From Thiobacillus sp. (GTDB taxonomy: Bacteria > Pseudomonadota > Gammaproteobacteria > Burkholderiales > Thiobacillaceae): 64,000 nucleotides of DNA. Made by a program: the position numbers and the translations under genes. Shown here piece after piece: positions 40,967 through 51,034 of this stretch. Below the pieces are notes generated by a model. It worked only from the letters and a program-made list of their open reading frames with translations, ran no database searches and was not told the DNA's origin. The stretch spans positions 1 to 64,000 of the forward strand of contig JANJWF010000092.1 of the NCBI GenBank assembly GCA_024709685.1, read 5' to 3'. Position 1 is the first letter of the stretch, and each line of letters opens with the position of its first letter.

Positions 40967-42850
40967 ATGCACCTCATTTTTGAAGAAGACGGCCATTTCA
41001 AGGCCGGCTCCATCCTGTCCGAAACCGAAGCCACTGCGCAGGTGGAAGCCGCCTCGGGCAAGCGCAGCAAGATCAAGGCGACCGCGATCCTGCTGCGTTT
41101 TGCCGCGCCTTCACCTATCGAGGTGATGACGGAGGCCGAGGCGCTGGCAGCGGAACTTGATGCGGACTTCCTGTGGGAAGCGGCCGGCAGCGACGAATTC
41201 GCGTTCGAGCAATTGGCACAGGAGTACTACGGTCACGCGCCGCGCCCGGCGGAATCCGTGGCGCTGCTGCAAAAGCTGCACGCGTCGCCGATCTTCTTCC
41301 ACAAGAAAGGCAAGGGACGCTACCGGCCCGCCCCCCCCGAGACGCTGGCGGCGGCCAAGGCCGGGCTGGAGAAGAAGCGGCTCGCGGCGGAAAGGCAGGC
41401 ACGGCTGGCGACCGAACTCGCCAGTTTCAGGCTGCCCGAGGAATACGTCTCACTGATCCCGCGCATCCTCATCGCGCCGGACAAGAACACGCTCGAATAC
41501 AAGGCGCTGGAGGATGCGGCGACGGCCACCGGGCTGTCACAGCTGCGACTCATCGAGCGCTGCGGGGCGATTCCATCGACGCTCGACTTTCATCTGGCGA
41601 CTTTCCTGCTGGAATACTTCCCGCGCGGCACCGGCTTCGCCGACGTCACCGAGCCTGCTGTGCTTGATCCAAGCGATCCGCCCCAACTGCCGACGAGCGG
41701 CGTGCGCGCCTTCTCCATGGACGACGAGGCAACCACCGAGATCGACGACGCGCTGTCGGTCGAATGGCTGGACTCGGGCAATATCCGCGTCGGCATCCAC
41801 ATCGCCGCGCCCGCGCTCGGCATCCCGCCCGGCTCGGAACTCGACAAAGTGGCGCGCGATCGGCTGTCCACTGTCTATTATCCCGGCGACAAGATCACCA
41901 TGCTGCCGGAAGCGCTGATCCACCATTACACCCTGGGCGAAACCCACGATTGCCCGGCGCTGTCGCTGTATCTGGAGGTGGCGCCCGATCTACGGATTTC
42001 GGCCACCGAGACCAGGCTCGAAATGGTACATATCGCCGACAATTTGCGCCATGAGACGCTGGAGACGCTGTTCAACGACTACACCCTGCGTAATCCGGAC
42101 GCGCCGGATTACCCCTACCGCCGCGAACTCGAGTGGCTGCGCGACTTCACCGCCGTGCTGGAGGCCGGACGCGGCAAGGCCGACCCGGTCGATCGCATCG
42201 ACTACAGCTTCAAGCTCGAAGGCGAACGCATCAGCATCGTGCCGCGCAAGCGCGGCAGCCCGCTCGACCAGGGGGTGTCGGGACTGATGATCTTCGCCAA
42301 CGCGCACTGGGGCGGCTGGCTGGCGGAGAAGCGGGTGCCCGGCATCTACCGCGCGCAGGCCAACGGCAAGACACGTATGACCACCGCGCCCGACCCGCAC
42401 CAGGGCCTGGGTGTCGACCAGTACGCGTGGTCGACGTCGCCCCTCAGGCGCTATGTCGACCTCGTCAACCAGCGCCAGCTGATCAGCCTGGTACAGGGGG
42501 CCGATCCGGTCTACCCGCCGCGCAGCGAACAGTTGTTTGCGACAGTGCGCGACTTCGAGTTGACCTACGATGCCTACCACGACTTCCAGCGCCGGCTGGA
42601 GCGCTACTGGATGCTGCGCTGGCTGATCCAGGAGAACGTCAGCGAAGTGACCGCGAGCGTCATTCGCGAGGACCTGGTGCGTTTTGACAATCTGCCGCTG
42701 GTGACGCGCGCACCTTCTGCGATGGGTGTCGCGCCCGGCGCAAAAGTGCGGCTCGCGATTTCAGACATCGACCTGCTCGACATCGACTTTCACGCCGAAT
42801 ATCTGGAAACCGTGACGGCAACGCCTGACAGCACCGTCGTCCTTCCGTAG
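40967..42850 (+). CDS. RNB-domain (RNase II family) exoribonuclease
   Basis: VRAFSMDDEATTEIDDALSVEWLDSGNIRVGIHIAAPALGIPPGSELD...TVYYPGDKITMLPE...YAWSTSPLRRYVDLVNQRQL. Confidence 0.92.
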   Translation: MHLIFEEDGHFKAGSILSETEATAQVEAASGKRSKIKATAILLRFAAPSPIEVMTEAEALAAELDADFLWEAAGSDEFAFEQLAQEYYGHAPRPAESVALLQKLHASPIFFHKKGKGRYRPAPPETLAAAKAGLEKKRLAAERQARLATELASFRLPEEYVSLIPRILIAPDKNTLEYKALEDAATATGLSQLRLIERCGAIPSTLDFHLATFLLEYFPRGTGFADVTEPAVLDPSDPPQLPTSGVRAFSMDDEATTEIDDALSVEWLDSGNIRVGIHIAAPALGIPPGSELDKVARDRLSTVYYPGDKITMLPEALIHHYTLGETHDCPALSLYLEVAPDLRISATETRLEMVHIADNLRHETLETLFNDYTLRNPDAPDYPYRRELEWLRDFTAVLEAGRGKADPVDRIDYSFKLEGERISIVPRKRGSPLDQGVSGLMIFANAHWGGWLAEKRVPGIYRAQANGKTRMTTAPDPHQGLGVDQYAWSTSPLRRYVDLVNQRQLISLVQGADPVYPPRSEQLFATVRDFELTYDAYHDFQRRLERYWMLRWLIQENVSEVTASVIREDLVRFDNLPLVTRAPSAMGVAPGAKVRLAISDIDLLDIDFHAEYLETVTATPDSTVVLP

Positions 42851-42879
42851 AATCGGATCCGATCTCAAGTTTCCGCCGC

Positions 42880-43779
42880 ATGGTTCACGCCGCTTCCGCC
42901 CCCCCCCTCGCCGCACCGTCCAGGCAGGACACGCGCATGGCATTGGCCCTGCTGGCGTCGGCGGCCGTTCACGGCATGCTGCTGTCGACCCAGTTCGTGC
43001 TGGTCAATCCGCGCCTGTTCGAAGACCACAGCCTGCCGATGGAAGTGGTCCTGACCAACGCCAAGAGCCTGGAGTCTCCGCTCAACCCGGATGCACTGGC
43101 GCAGGTGAACCTGGCCGGTGGCGGCAATACCGATGAGGACCGACGGCTGAAGAGCCCGCTGCCCGCCAGCAGCACGACCCAGACGGGCAGCGACAGCGAC
43201 GAAGCTGCCATGCAGGCGCGCGTGGCCGAGCTGGAGCAGCAGGCGAGGACCCTGCTGAGCAAGCTGCAGTCCGACGCGCAATTACGGGACGAGCGGCAGG
43301 CCGCGCCGGCGGCGCCGGCCCAGCCCGCCATCAACGCCAGCCAGCTCAGCCATCAGGCGCGTGAAATGGCGCAATTACAGGGCCAAATCTCGCAACAGTG
43401 GGACGAATACCAGAAGCGCCCCAAACGCGCCTTCGTCGGCGCCAACGTCCGCGAATACGCGTTTGCGCGCTATGTCGAGGACTGGGTCGCGAAGGTCGAA
43501 CGCGTCGGCAACCTGAATTATCCGGAAGCCGCACGGCGCCAGGGAATTTACGGCAGCCTCAAGCTGACTGTTTCGATCTACGCAGACGGCCGCATCGAGA
43601 AGATCGAGGTGGACAGCTCGTCCAGATCCAAGATTCTCGACGCTGCGGCGATCAAGATTGTCGAACTCGCCGCACCGTACGCCGCCTTCCCCGACGATAT
43701 GCGCAGCAAGACCGACATTCTGTCGATCACGCGCACCTGGACCTTCACCCGCTCGGACCAGCTCGTCGGCACTGACTGA
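42880..43779 (+). CDS. TonB-family energy transducer protein
   Basis: N-terminal TM (MALALLASAAVHGMLL), coiled middle, C-terminal YVEDWVAKVERVGNLNYPEAARRQGIYGSLKLTVSIYADGRIEKIEVDSSSRSKILDAAAIKIVELAAPYAAFP. Confidence 0.87.
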   Translation: MVHAASAPPLAAPSRQDTRMALALLASAAVHGMLLSTQFVLVNPRLFEDHSLPMEVVLTNAKSLESPLNPDALAQVNLAGGGNTDEDRRLKSPLPASSTTQTGSDSDEAAMQARVAELEQQARTLLSKLQSDAQLRDERQAAPAAPAQPAINASQLSHQAREMAQLQGQISQQWDEYQKRPKRAFVGANVREYAFARYVEDWVAKVERVGNLNYPEAARRQGIYGSLKLTVSIYADGRIEKIEVDSSSRSKILDAAAIKIVELAAPYAAFPDDMRSKTDILSITRTWTFTRSDQLVGTD

Positions 43780-43919
43780 ATTCCCTCGGGTCATTACGGC
43801 GTTTCAAACCCTGTTCGCCGAGCGCACCCGGGCCTGCGAGAGAGACTGCCAATCCGAGTGCTCGAGCGAAGCCGTGACGCGACGCACGCGGTCCTGGACC
43901 GCTGACCGCCGCCACCCTG

Positions 43920-43944
43920 AACCCGCCCCTGTGGCGGGTTTTTT
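43920..43944 (+). terminator. Rho-independent terminator
   Basis: aacccgcc-cctgt-ggcgggtt then tttta. Confidence 0.88.
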
Positions 43945-43990
43945 ATGCCCGGCCCGCGCGTCTTTACCTGTGGAGCGTCGATTTATTGTG

Positions 43991-44006
43991 TTTATCACGT
44001 GATAAA
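43991..44006. promoter_or_regulatory. 16-bp perfect palindrome TTTATCACGTGATAAA upstream of fbp
   Basis: Self-complementary by direct reading, in an AT-rich patch 56 bp before the fbp start. Confidence 0.6.
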
Positions 44007-44061
44007 ATGTTTAATTGTTCTAATATTTTGAATTAATTTAATTCCGCTCTTTGAGATTGTC

Positions 44062-45075
44062 ATGCACACCGGCACCAACCTCACCCATTTAATCATCGAA
44101 GAACATCGCCGCATCGCGGGCGCCACCGGCGACTTCACCTCGCTGCTGAACGACGTCGTCACCGCTTGCAAGGCGATCTCCAACGCCGTCAACAAGGGCG
44201 CGCTGCTGGGCGTGATGGGTGCACTCGACTCCGAGAACGTGCAGGGCGAGACGCAGAAGAAGCTCGACGTCATCACCAACGACATCATGATCCGCTCCAA
44301 CGAGTGGGCCGGCCACCTCGCCGGCATGGCGTCCGAGGAGATGGACGATGTCTATCCCATCCCCGGCCAGTACCCGCTCGGCAAGTATCTTCTGGTGTTC
44401 GACCCGCTCGACGGCTCGTCGAACGTCGACGTCAACATTTCGGTCGGCACCATCTTCTCGATCCTCAAGGCCCCGGTCGCCGGCCGCGCCGCCAAGGCGG
44501 AAGACTTCCTGCAGGCCGGTACCCGGCAGGTCTGCGCGGGCTACGCGATCTACGGTTCGTCGACCATGCTGGTGCTGACCTTCGGCCACGGCACCAACGG
44601 CTTCACGCTCGACCGCGACGTCGGCGAGTTCGTGCTGACCCACCCCAACATGACCATCCCCGCCGAGACCCGCGAATTCGCGATCAACGCGTCCAACATG
44701 CGCTTCTGGGAGAAGCCGGTGCAGCGCTACGTCGACGAGTGCCTCGCCGGCAAGACCGGTCCGCGCGGCAAGGACTTCAACATGCGCTGGGTCGCCTCGA
44801 TGGTCGCCGAGGTGCACCGCATCCTCACCCGCGGCGGCATCTTCATGTACCCCAAGGACACCAAGGATCCCGCCAAGGCCGGCAAGCTGCGTCTTCTGTA
44901 CGAAGCCAACCCGATGGCCTTCGTTGTCGAGCAGGCGGGTGGCGCTGCCACCACCGGCTACCAGCGCATCCTCGACCTCGCGCCTGAAGGGCTGCACCAG
45001 CGCGTGCCGGTGATCCTCGGCTCGAAGACCGAGGTCGACACGGTGACGGGCTACCATCACGAAAAGGCCGCCTGA
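44062..45075 (+). CDS. fbp: Class I fructose-1,6-bisphosphatase
   Basis: [35 protein letters not shown]...[26 protein letters not shown]...[33 protein letters not shown]. Confidence 0.97.
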   Translation: MHTGTNLTHLIIEEHRRIAGATGDFTSLLNDVVTACKAISNAVNKGALLGVMGALDSENVQGETQKKLDVITNDIMIRSNEWAGHLAGMASEEMDDVYPIPGQYPLGKYLLVFDPLDGSSNVDVNISVGTIFSILKAPVAGRAAKAEDFLQAGTRQVCAGYAIYGSSTMLVLTFGHGTNGFTLDRDVGEFVLTHPNMTIPAETREFAINASNMRFWEKPVQRYVDECLAGKTGPRGKDFNMRWVASMVAEVHRILTRGGIFMYPKDTKDPAKAGKLRLLYEANPMAFVVEQAGGAATTGYQRILDLAPEGLHQRVPVILGSKTEVDTVTGYHHEKAA

Positions 45076-45098
45076 CCCGGAGTCGCGGTTGGTCGACG

Positions 45099-45124
45099 AA
45101 GCCGGGCGCTGCCCGGCTTTTTTG
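45099..45124 (+). terminator. Rho-independent terminator downstream of fbp
   Basis: aagccgggc-gct-gcccggctt then tttt. Confidence 0.88.
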
Positions 45125-45137
45125 TCGCCGGCGGTCG

Positions 45138-45482
45138 CTAGCGCAGCATGATCGCGGCCAGCGAAACGCCAAGGGCGGCCAGCGCCAGCGCAAGGGCCAG
45201 GCCGGCGAGCGCCATCTGCCGCCTGAAGCGCGATTCCGCGATGGCCGCACCCGCCTCGAGCGCAGCCACCGTTTTCTGCAGCTGCTCGGCCAGTTCCTTC
45301 ACATGCAGCGCATTCTGCGAGGCTGCAGACTGCAGCTCGCTAATCTGCTGTTGCAGCACGCCGCCAGGATCCTGCGCGGGCGCCTCAGTCTTGCGCGTGG
45401 TGAAGACCGGCAAGGCCGCCGAAACAATCTCACTGACGAAGGGCAGGATTGCCTTGACCGCGGGAATCAGCCATGTCCCCAT
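45138..45482 (-). CDS. Small membrane-associated coiled-coil protein, unknown function
   Basis: MGTWLIPAVKAILPFVSEIVSAALPVF...LQQQISELQSAASQNALHVKELAEQLQKTVAALE...MALAGLALALALAALGVSLAAIML; opposite the fbp terminator. Confidence 0.65.
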   Translation of the reverse strand: MGTWLIPAVKAILPFVSEIVSAALPVFTTRKTEAPAQDPGGVLQQQISELQSAASQNALHVKELAEQLQKTVAALEAGAAIAESRFRRQMALAGLALALALAALGVSLAAIMLR

Positions 45483-45748
45483 GAAACCTCCTTGTCTGGA
45501 TTGCGGTGGTCGCTGCCAATTTAGCGCAGGTGCGGTCCCTCACGCCATCTTCCCGCCGCGGTTGCGCAGCATGCCGCAAGCGCGCCGGCGCCAGCTCTTC
45601 TTTGCACGGCGTGCTCGACCACGATCGAGACCCAACCAGGGCGCGCGCAATATTCAGACATGGGGCGTGCAGACCGCTATAGTGTGGGAACGGATTGCAG
45701 AAAGAGGCGTTTGCCCGATTTGAGGCAGATTACAATGGGAAGGCAATC

Positions 45749-46306
45749 ATGGATACCGTCAACCTCACCCACCATTTCCTGATCGCCATGCCGGGCATGG
45801 TCGATCCCAATTTCAACGGCACGCTGACCTATATCTGCGACCACAGCGATCAGGGTGCGCTGGGAGTGGTGGTCAATCGTCCGATCGATCTGGAACTGTC
45901 GACGCTCTTCGAGCAGATCGGCCTGTCCCTGCCCGAGCGCCTGCACCACAGAGCCGTATATTTTGGCGGACCGGTGCAGACCGAGCGCGGCTTCGTGCTG
46001 CACACGCCGCCGCTCACCTTCAGTTCCACCCTCACCGTCAACGACTCGGTCAGCCTCACCACCTCGAAGGACGTGCTCGAGGCTGTGAGCCAGGGTGGCG
46101 GACCGGAAAAGTTCATGGTGTCGCTGGGCTACGCGGGCTGGGCAGCCGGCCAACTGGAAGACGAAATCAAGCAGAACGCCTGGCTCTCCGTAGCTGCCGA
46201 CCCGCAGGTGATTTTCGACCTGGCGCCCGAAGAACGCCTGCCCGCCGCGATGAAGCTGCTGGGCATCGACTTCGCCAGCCTGTCCGAAGACGCCGGACAC
46301 GCTTGA
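45749..46306 (+). CDS. YqgE/AlgH family protein
   Basis: [55 protein letters not shown]...[16 protein letters not shown]. Confidence 0.94.
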   Translation: MDTVNLTHHFLIAMPGMVDPNFNGTLTYICDHSDQGALGVVVNRPIDLELSTLFEQIGLSLPERLHHRAVYFGGPVQTERGFVLHTPPLTFSSTLTVNDSVSLTTSKDVLEAVSQGGGPEKFMVSLGYAGWAAGQLEDEIKQNAWLSVAADPQVIFDLAPEERLPAAMKLLGIDFASLSEDAGHA

Positions 46307-46740
46307 GCTTCGTCGACACGCATGGCACGGTGCTGGCCTTCGACCTGGGCCTCAGGCGCACCGGTGTAGCTTCGGGCGAGTTGTCGATCGGCGTCGCGCA
46401 CCCACTCACCGTCATTCAGGCGGATTCCACCGAAGCACGGCTCGCCGCCATCGCCAAGCTGCTCTCCGAATGGCAGCCGGTGCTGCTGGTGCTCGGCCTG
46501 CCCACCCACGCCGACGGAAGCGAGCACGAGATGACGCGGGTGGCCAAAAACTTCGCGCGCAAATTAGAATCACGTTTCCATCTACCGGTGTTTCTGGTCG
46601 ACGAGCGCCACACCAGCACGGCGGCCGAATCCGAATTGCACGAACGCGGCATCCACGGCAAGAAGAACAAGGCGTTGGCGGACGCCGTGGCCGCCCAACT
46701 GATACTGCAGGGATTTTTCGATGCACGCCTCATTGCCTGA
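46303..46740 (+). CDS. ruvX: Putative pre-16S rRNA nuclease RuvX/YqgF (TTG start overlapping upstream stop)
   Basis: [26 protein letters not shown]...[27 protein letters not shown]...[18 protein letters not shown]...[14 protein letters not shown]. Confidence 0.93.
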   Translation: MSFVDTHGTVLAFDLGLRRTGVASGELSIGVAHPLTVIQADSTEARLAAIAKLLSEWQPVLLVLGLPTHADGSEHEMTRVAKNFARKLESRFHLPVFLVDERHTSTAAESELHERGIHGKKNKALADAVAAQLILQGFFDARLIA

Positions 46741-47215
46741 AGTCGATTCTCTGATTGCGCGACTGGCCGACGCCATCGCGCCGATACTCACGCCTGCCAC
46801 CGCCATCGTCGGTATCCACACCGGCGGGGTGTGGGTGGCAGAACGTCTGCATGCCCTGCTGCAGTGCGCCCTGCCTCTCGGCACGCTCGACATTTCGTTC
46901 TACCGCGACGACTTTTCGCGCATCGGCCTGCACCCTCAGGTGAAGCCGTCCAACCTGCCCTTCGATCTGGAAGGCCGCGCCATCCTGCTGGTCGACGACG
47001 TGCTGCACACCGGCCGGACGGTGCGCGCGGCGATGAACGAACTGTTCGACTACGGCCGCCCGGCCTCGATCCGGCTGGCGGTGCTGGTCGACCGCGGCGG
47101 GCACGAATTGCCGATCCGTCCCGATTTCGCCGGCATCACCCTCGCCGTGCCCGGCCACCAGAACATCAATCTTTCTCGCCTCGACGACGGCCACCTGACC
47201 CTTTCTCTTGCATGA
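46721..47215 (+). CDS. pyrR: PyrR bifunctional regulator/uracil phosphoribosyltransferase
   Basis: [17 protein letters not shown]...[77 protein letters not shown]. Confidence 0.94.
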   Translation: MHASLPEVDSLIARLADAIAPILTPATAIVGIHTGGVWVAERLHALLQCALPLGTLDISFYRDDFSRIGLHPQVKPSNLPFDLEGRAILLVDDVLHTGRTVRAAMNELFDYGRPASIRLAVLVDRGGHELPIRPDFAGITLAVPGHQNINLSRLDDGHLTLSLA

Positions 47216-48165
47216 ACCCACAACTCACCCAGGACGGCAGGCTACGGCACCTGCTCACGCTCGACGGCCTGCCACGCGCCACCCTCATGGAAATCCTCGA
47301 CACTGCCGAATCCTTCATGGACGTCGGCGAGCGCGAGGTGAAGAAAGTCCCGCTGCTGCGCGGCAAGTCGATCTTCAATCTGTTCTTCGAACCGTCGACG
47401 CGCACCCGCACCACCTTCGAGATCGCCGCCAAGCGCCTGTCCGCCGACGTGGTCAACCTCAACATCGCCACCTCCAGCCAGACCAAGGGCGAGGCGATCC
47501 TCGATACCGTCGACAACCTCGCCGCAATGCATGCCGACATGTTCATCGTGCGCCATTCGCAGTCGGGTGCCGCGCACTTCATCGCGCGCCACGTGGCGCC
47601 GCACATCTCGGTGGTGAATGCCGGTGACGGCCGCCACGCGCACCCCACGCAGGGCCTCCTGGACATGTTCACCATCCGCCGCTTCAAAGGTGCGTTCCAC
47701 AATCTCACGGTTGGCATCGTCGGCGACGTGCTGCACTCGCGCGTGGCGCGCTCGCAGATCCACGCCCTGACCACACTGGGTGTGCCGGAAGTGCGCGTGA
47801 TTGCCCCGAAAACCCTGCTCCCCGCCGGGGTCGAGCAGATGGGCGTGAAGGTGTTCCACAATCTGGATGCAGGCCTTGCCGGCTGTGATGTCGTCATCAT
47901 GCTGCGCCTGCAGAACGAGCGCATGAAGGGCGCGCGGTTGCCCTCCGCGCAGGAATACTTCAAGTTCTTCGGCCTGACCTCTGAAAAACTCGCGCTCGCC
48001 AAGCCGGACGCGATCGTCATGCACCCTGGCCCGATGAACCGCGGCGTCGAAATCGACTCGGAAGTGGCCGACGGCCCGCAATCGGTCATCCTGCCCCAGG
48101 TGACCTACGGCATTGCGGTGCGCATGGCCGTGATGGCCCTGCTTGCAGGGGGCACGGCAGCATGA
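47212..48165 (+). CDS. pyrB: Aspartate carbamoyltransferase catalytic subunit
   Basis: [31 protein letters not shown]...[16 protein letters not shown]...[17 protein letters not shown]. Confidence 0.96.
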   Translation: MNPQLTQDGRLRHLLTLDGLPRATLMEILDTAESFMDVGEREVKKVPLLRGKSIFNLFFEPSTRTRTTFEIAAKRLSADVVNLNIATSSQTKGEAILDTVDNLAAMHADMFIVRHSQSGAAHFIARHVAPHISVVNAGDGRHAHPTQGLLDMFTIRRFKGAFHNLTVGIVGDVLHSRVARSQIHALTTLGVPEVRVIAPKTLLPAGVEQMGVKVFHNLDAGLAGCDVVIMLRLQNERMKGARLPSAQEYFKFFGLTSEKLALAKPDAIVMHPGPMNRGVEIDSEVADGPQSVILPQVTYGIAVRMAVMALLAGGTAA

Positions 48166-49448
48166 AAATCCATATCAGGAACGGCCGCGTGATCGACCCG
48201 ATGAGTGCGCGCGACGAAGTCGTCGACGTGTACGTGGCGGCGGGCAGGATCGCCGCCATCGGCGAGGCGCCGGCGGACTTCCGCGCCAACCGCACCCTCG
48301 ACGCGACCGGCCTCGTCGTCTGCCCGGGCCTCGTCGACCTGTCGGTGCGCCTGCGCGAGCCCGGCTTCGAATACCGCGCCACGCTTGAATCCGAGATGCT
48401 CGCCGCGGCGGCGGGCGGCATCACCTCACTAGCCTGCCCGCCCGACACCGATCCGCCGCTGGACGAGCCAGGGCTGGTGGAGATGCTGAAATTCCGCGCC
48501 AGGAACCTGCTCGGGCCACGCGTGTACCCCCTCGGCGCGATGACGCAAAAGCTCGAGTGCAGAATGCTTACCTAGATGGCCGAACTGACCGAAGCGGGCT
48601 GCCGCGCCTTCACCCAGGCCGATGCGCCGATGACCGACAATCAGGTGCTGCTGCGCGCAATGGAATACGCTTCCACCTTCGGCTTGAGCCTGTGGCTGCG
48701 GCCGCAGGATGTGTCGCTGGCACACGGCGGCGTGGCGCACGACGGTGCGGTCGCCTCGCGCCTCGGTCTGCCCGGCATTCCGGCGCTGGCCGAGACGGTG
48801 GCCCTGGCAACCATCCTGCAGCTGGCACGCGAAACCGGCGCCCGCGTGCATCTGGCGCGCCTGTCGACGAGCGAAGGCCTTGCCATGGTGCGCGCCGCCA
48901 AGGCACAGGGGCTCGCGGTCACCTGCGACGTTGCCAGCCCGCACGTGCACCTTTCGGAAAACGACCTCATCAGCTTCGATTCCCACCTGCACCTGGTGCC
49001 GCCCCTCAGGAGCCTGCGCGACCGCGACGCCATCCGCGAGGCACTGCGCGATGGCACCATCGACGCACTGTGCTCGGACCATACCCCGGTCGATGAGGAC
49101 GTGAAACAGGTCCCGTTCGGCGAATCGGCACCGGGCGCTTCAGGTGTCGAACTTCTGCTGCCACTGACCCTGAAGTGGGCACGCGAGATGGACGTGCCAC
49201 TGATGCAGGCCATCGGTCTGATCTCATGGAAGCCTGCGCAGATCCTCGGGGTGCCCGCCGGCACCCTTGCGGTCGGCGGCTGGGCCGACCTCTGCGTGTT
49301 CGACGAAGCGGCCGAATGGATCGTCGGCCCGCGGACGCTGACCAGCCAGGGAAACAACACGCCCTTCCTCAATCACCTGATGCTGGGCCGCGTACACTAC
49401 ACGCTGATCGACGGCCATATCGACTTTGAAGCGCCGCATTCGCCGTGA
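48162..49448 (+). pseudogene. Dihydroorotase-like (PyrX/PyrC') gene interrupted by in-frame TAG at 48573-48575
   Basis: Frame 48162-48575 ends ...LGAMTQKLECRMLT*, and the same frame resumes at ATG 48576 MAELTEAGCRAFTQADAPMTDNQVLLRAMEYAS..., reconstituting one DHOase-like protein. The HxH metal motif is replaced (GLVDLSVRLREPG). Confidence 0.85.
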
Positions 49449-51034
49449 CGTCACACATGGCGGATAAGTTTTCCGCCATGCCCCGCGTGTCGTTCCCCCT
49501 GTTGCTGGCCTGCCTGCTTGCCGGCGCCCTGGCAGTCGGCGGCTTCGCACCGTTCGGCTACTGGCCCTTGCCGCTGCTGAGCCTGGGCGTGCTGTTTGCG
49601 CTGATGCAACGGACCCGCTCGGCGGCTGCCGGCTTCGCCGCCGGTTTGGCGTGGGGGCTGGGATTTTTCATTGCCGGGGTGAGCTGGGTATTCATCAGTC
49701 TGGCGGAATACGGCGGAATGACGCCATGGCTGGCAGCCCTCGCAACCTTCCTGTTCTGCACACTGCTGGCGCTGTTGCCCGCTGCGGTCGGCTTCATCCA
49801 GGGACGCTGGCGCCTCCCGCCGACGCAGCGTTTGCTGCTGCTGATCCCGCTCGCGTGGGGGGCGACGGAATGGGTACGCGGTTGGCTGTTCACCGGCTTT
49901 CCCTGGCTCGCAATCGGCTATTCGCAGGTCCCCGCCAGCCCGCTCGCAGGCTACGCTCCGCTCGTCGGCGTCTACGGCGTGTCGTTCCTGCTGGCGCTGA
50001 TCGCGGCCCTGCTGGCGTGGATCGCGACAACACGCGACCGGTTGGCGCTGCGCATCTGGGCCGCGGCAGCGGTCGTCGCGCTGGGGGTCGGCGGCCAGGC
50101 CCTGCGGGGCGTCGTCTGGACGACGCCGGACGGCGCCCCGACTTCGGTGGCGCTGCTGCAGGGCAACATCCCGCAGGACATGAAATGGCAGCCGGAAAAA
50201 GCCCTCGCCACGCTGGAGGTCTATGCGCGCATGGCCGCCGCCTCGCCGGCACGGCTCATCGTGCTGCCGGAAACCGCGCTGCCGCTGTTCGAGTCCGACC
50301 TCCCTGACGGCTATCGAGACGAACTGGCCCGTCTCGGCCGACAAAACGGCGGCGATGTGCTGACAGGGCTTCCTACCGGCTCGCTGGAGGGCGATTACTA
50401 CAATAGCGTCGTCAGTTTCGGCAGTGCACCGATGCAGCGCTACCACAAGGTGCATCTGGTGCCCTTCGGCGAGTACATACCCTTGAAGGCGGTGTGGGGC
50501 TGGGTGATCGAGGTGCTGCACATCCCGCTGTCCGATTTTGCGCGCGGCGATGTCAGGCAGGCCCCGCTCGTGATCGGCGGTCAGCGGGTGGCGGCCAACA
50601 TCTGTTACGAGGATGCCTTCGGCGAGGAAATCATCCGCCAACTGCCGGCGGCGAGTGTGCTGGTGAACGTGAGCAACCTGGCCTGGTTCGGCGACTCGCT
50701 GGCGCCCTGGCAGCATGCCCAGATGTCCCAGATGCGTGCGCTGGAAACCGGACGCATGATGCTGCGCGCGACCAATACCGGCGTCACCGCGATCATCGAT
50801 GTGAAGGGCCGAATGCTGGCCAGCCTGCCGCTTTTCACCGCCGGCAGCCTTGCCGGCGAAATCCAGGGCTATGCCGGCAGCACGCCATACGTGCGCTGGG
50901 GCAACACGCCGGTACTGGCGCTATGGGGGCTGCTCGGCGCCGGCCTGCTGCTCGCCTGGATCTACCCGCGCGGGGCAGGCCGTGGCTGTACAGCCGTTAA
51001 AGCGGCAACAGCCGCGCTCAGGCGGCGGCCTTGA
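49445..51034 (+). CDS. lnt: Apolipoprotein N-acyltransferase
   Basis: N-terminal multi-TM (GFAPFGYWPLPLLSL); ARLIVLPETALPLF (Glu), YHKVHLVPFGEYIPLK (Lys), VAANICYEDAFGEE (Cys). Confidence 0.94.
   Translation: MTSHMADKFSAMPRVSFPLLLACLLAGALAVGGFAPFGYWPLPLLSLGVLFALMQRTRSAAAGFAAGLAWGLGFFIAGVSWVFISLAEYGGMTPWLAALATFLFCTLLALLPAAVGFIQGRWRLPPTQRLLLLIPLAWGATEWVRGWLFTGFPWLAIGYSQVPASPLAGYAPLVGVYGVSFLLALIAALLAWIATTRDRLALRIWAAAAVVALGVGGQALRGVVWTTPDGAPTSVALLQGNIPQDMKWQPEKALATLEVYARMAAASPARLIVLPETALPLFESDLPDGYRDELARLGRQNGGDVLTGLPTGSLEGDYYNSVVSFGSAPMQRYHKVHLVPFGEYIPLKAVWGWVIEVLHIPLSDFARGDVRQAPLVIGGQRVAANICYEDAFGEEIIRQLPAASVLVNVSNLAWFGDSLAPWQHAQMSQMRALETGRMMLRATNTGVTAIIDVKGRMLASLPLFTAGSLAGEIQGYAGSTPYVRWGNTPVLALWGLLGAGLLLAWIYPRGAGRGCTAVKAATAALRRRP

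Noticed and set aside
46831-48165. 444-aa ORF as an N-terminally extended PyrB
   Set aside because: Upstream 127 codons are an out-of-frame read of pyrR; the PyrB start at 47212 fits homologues.
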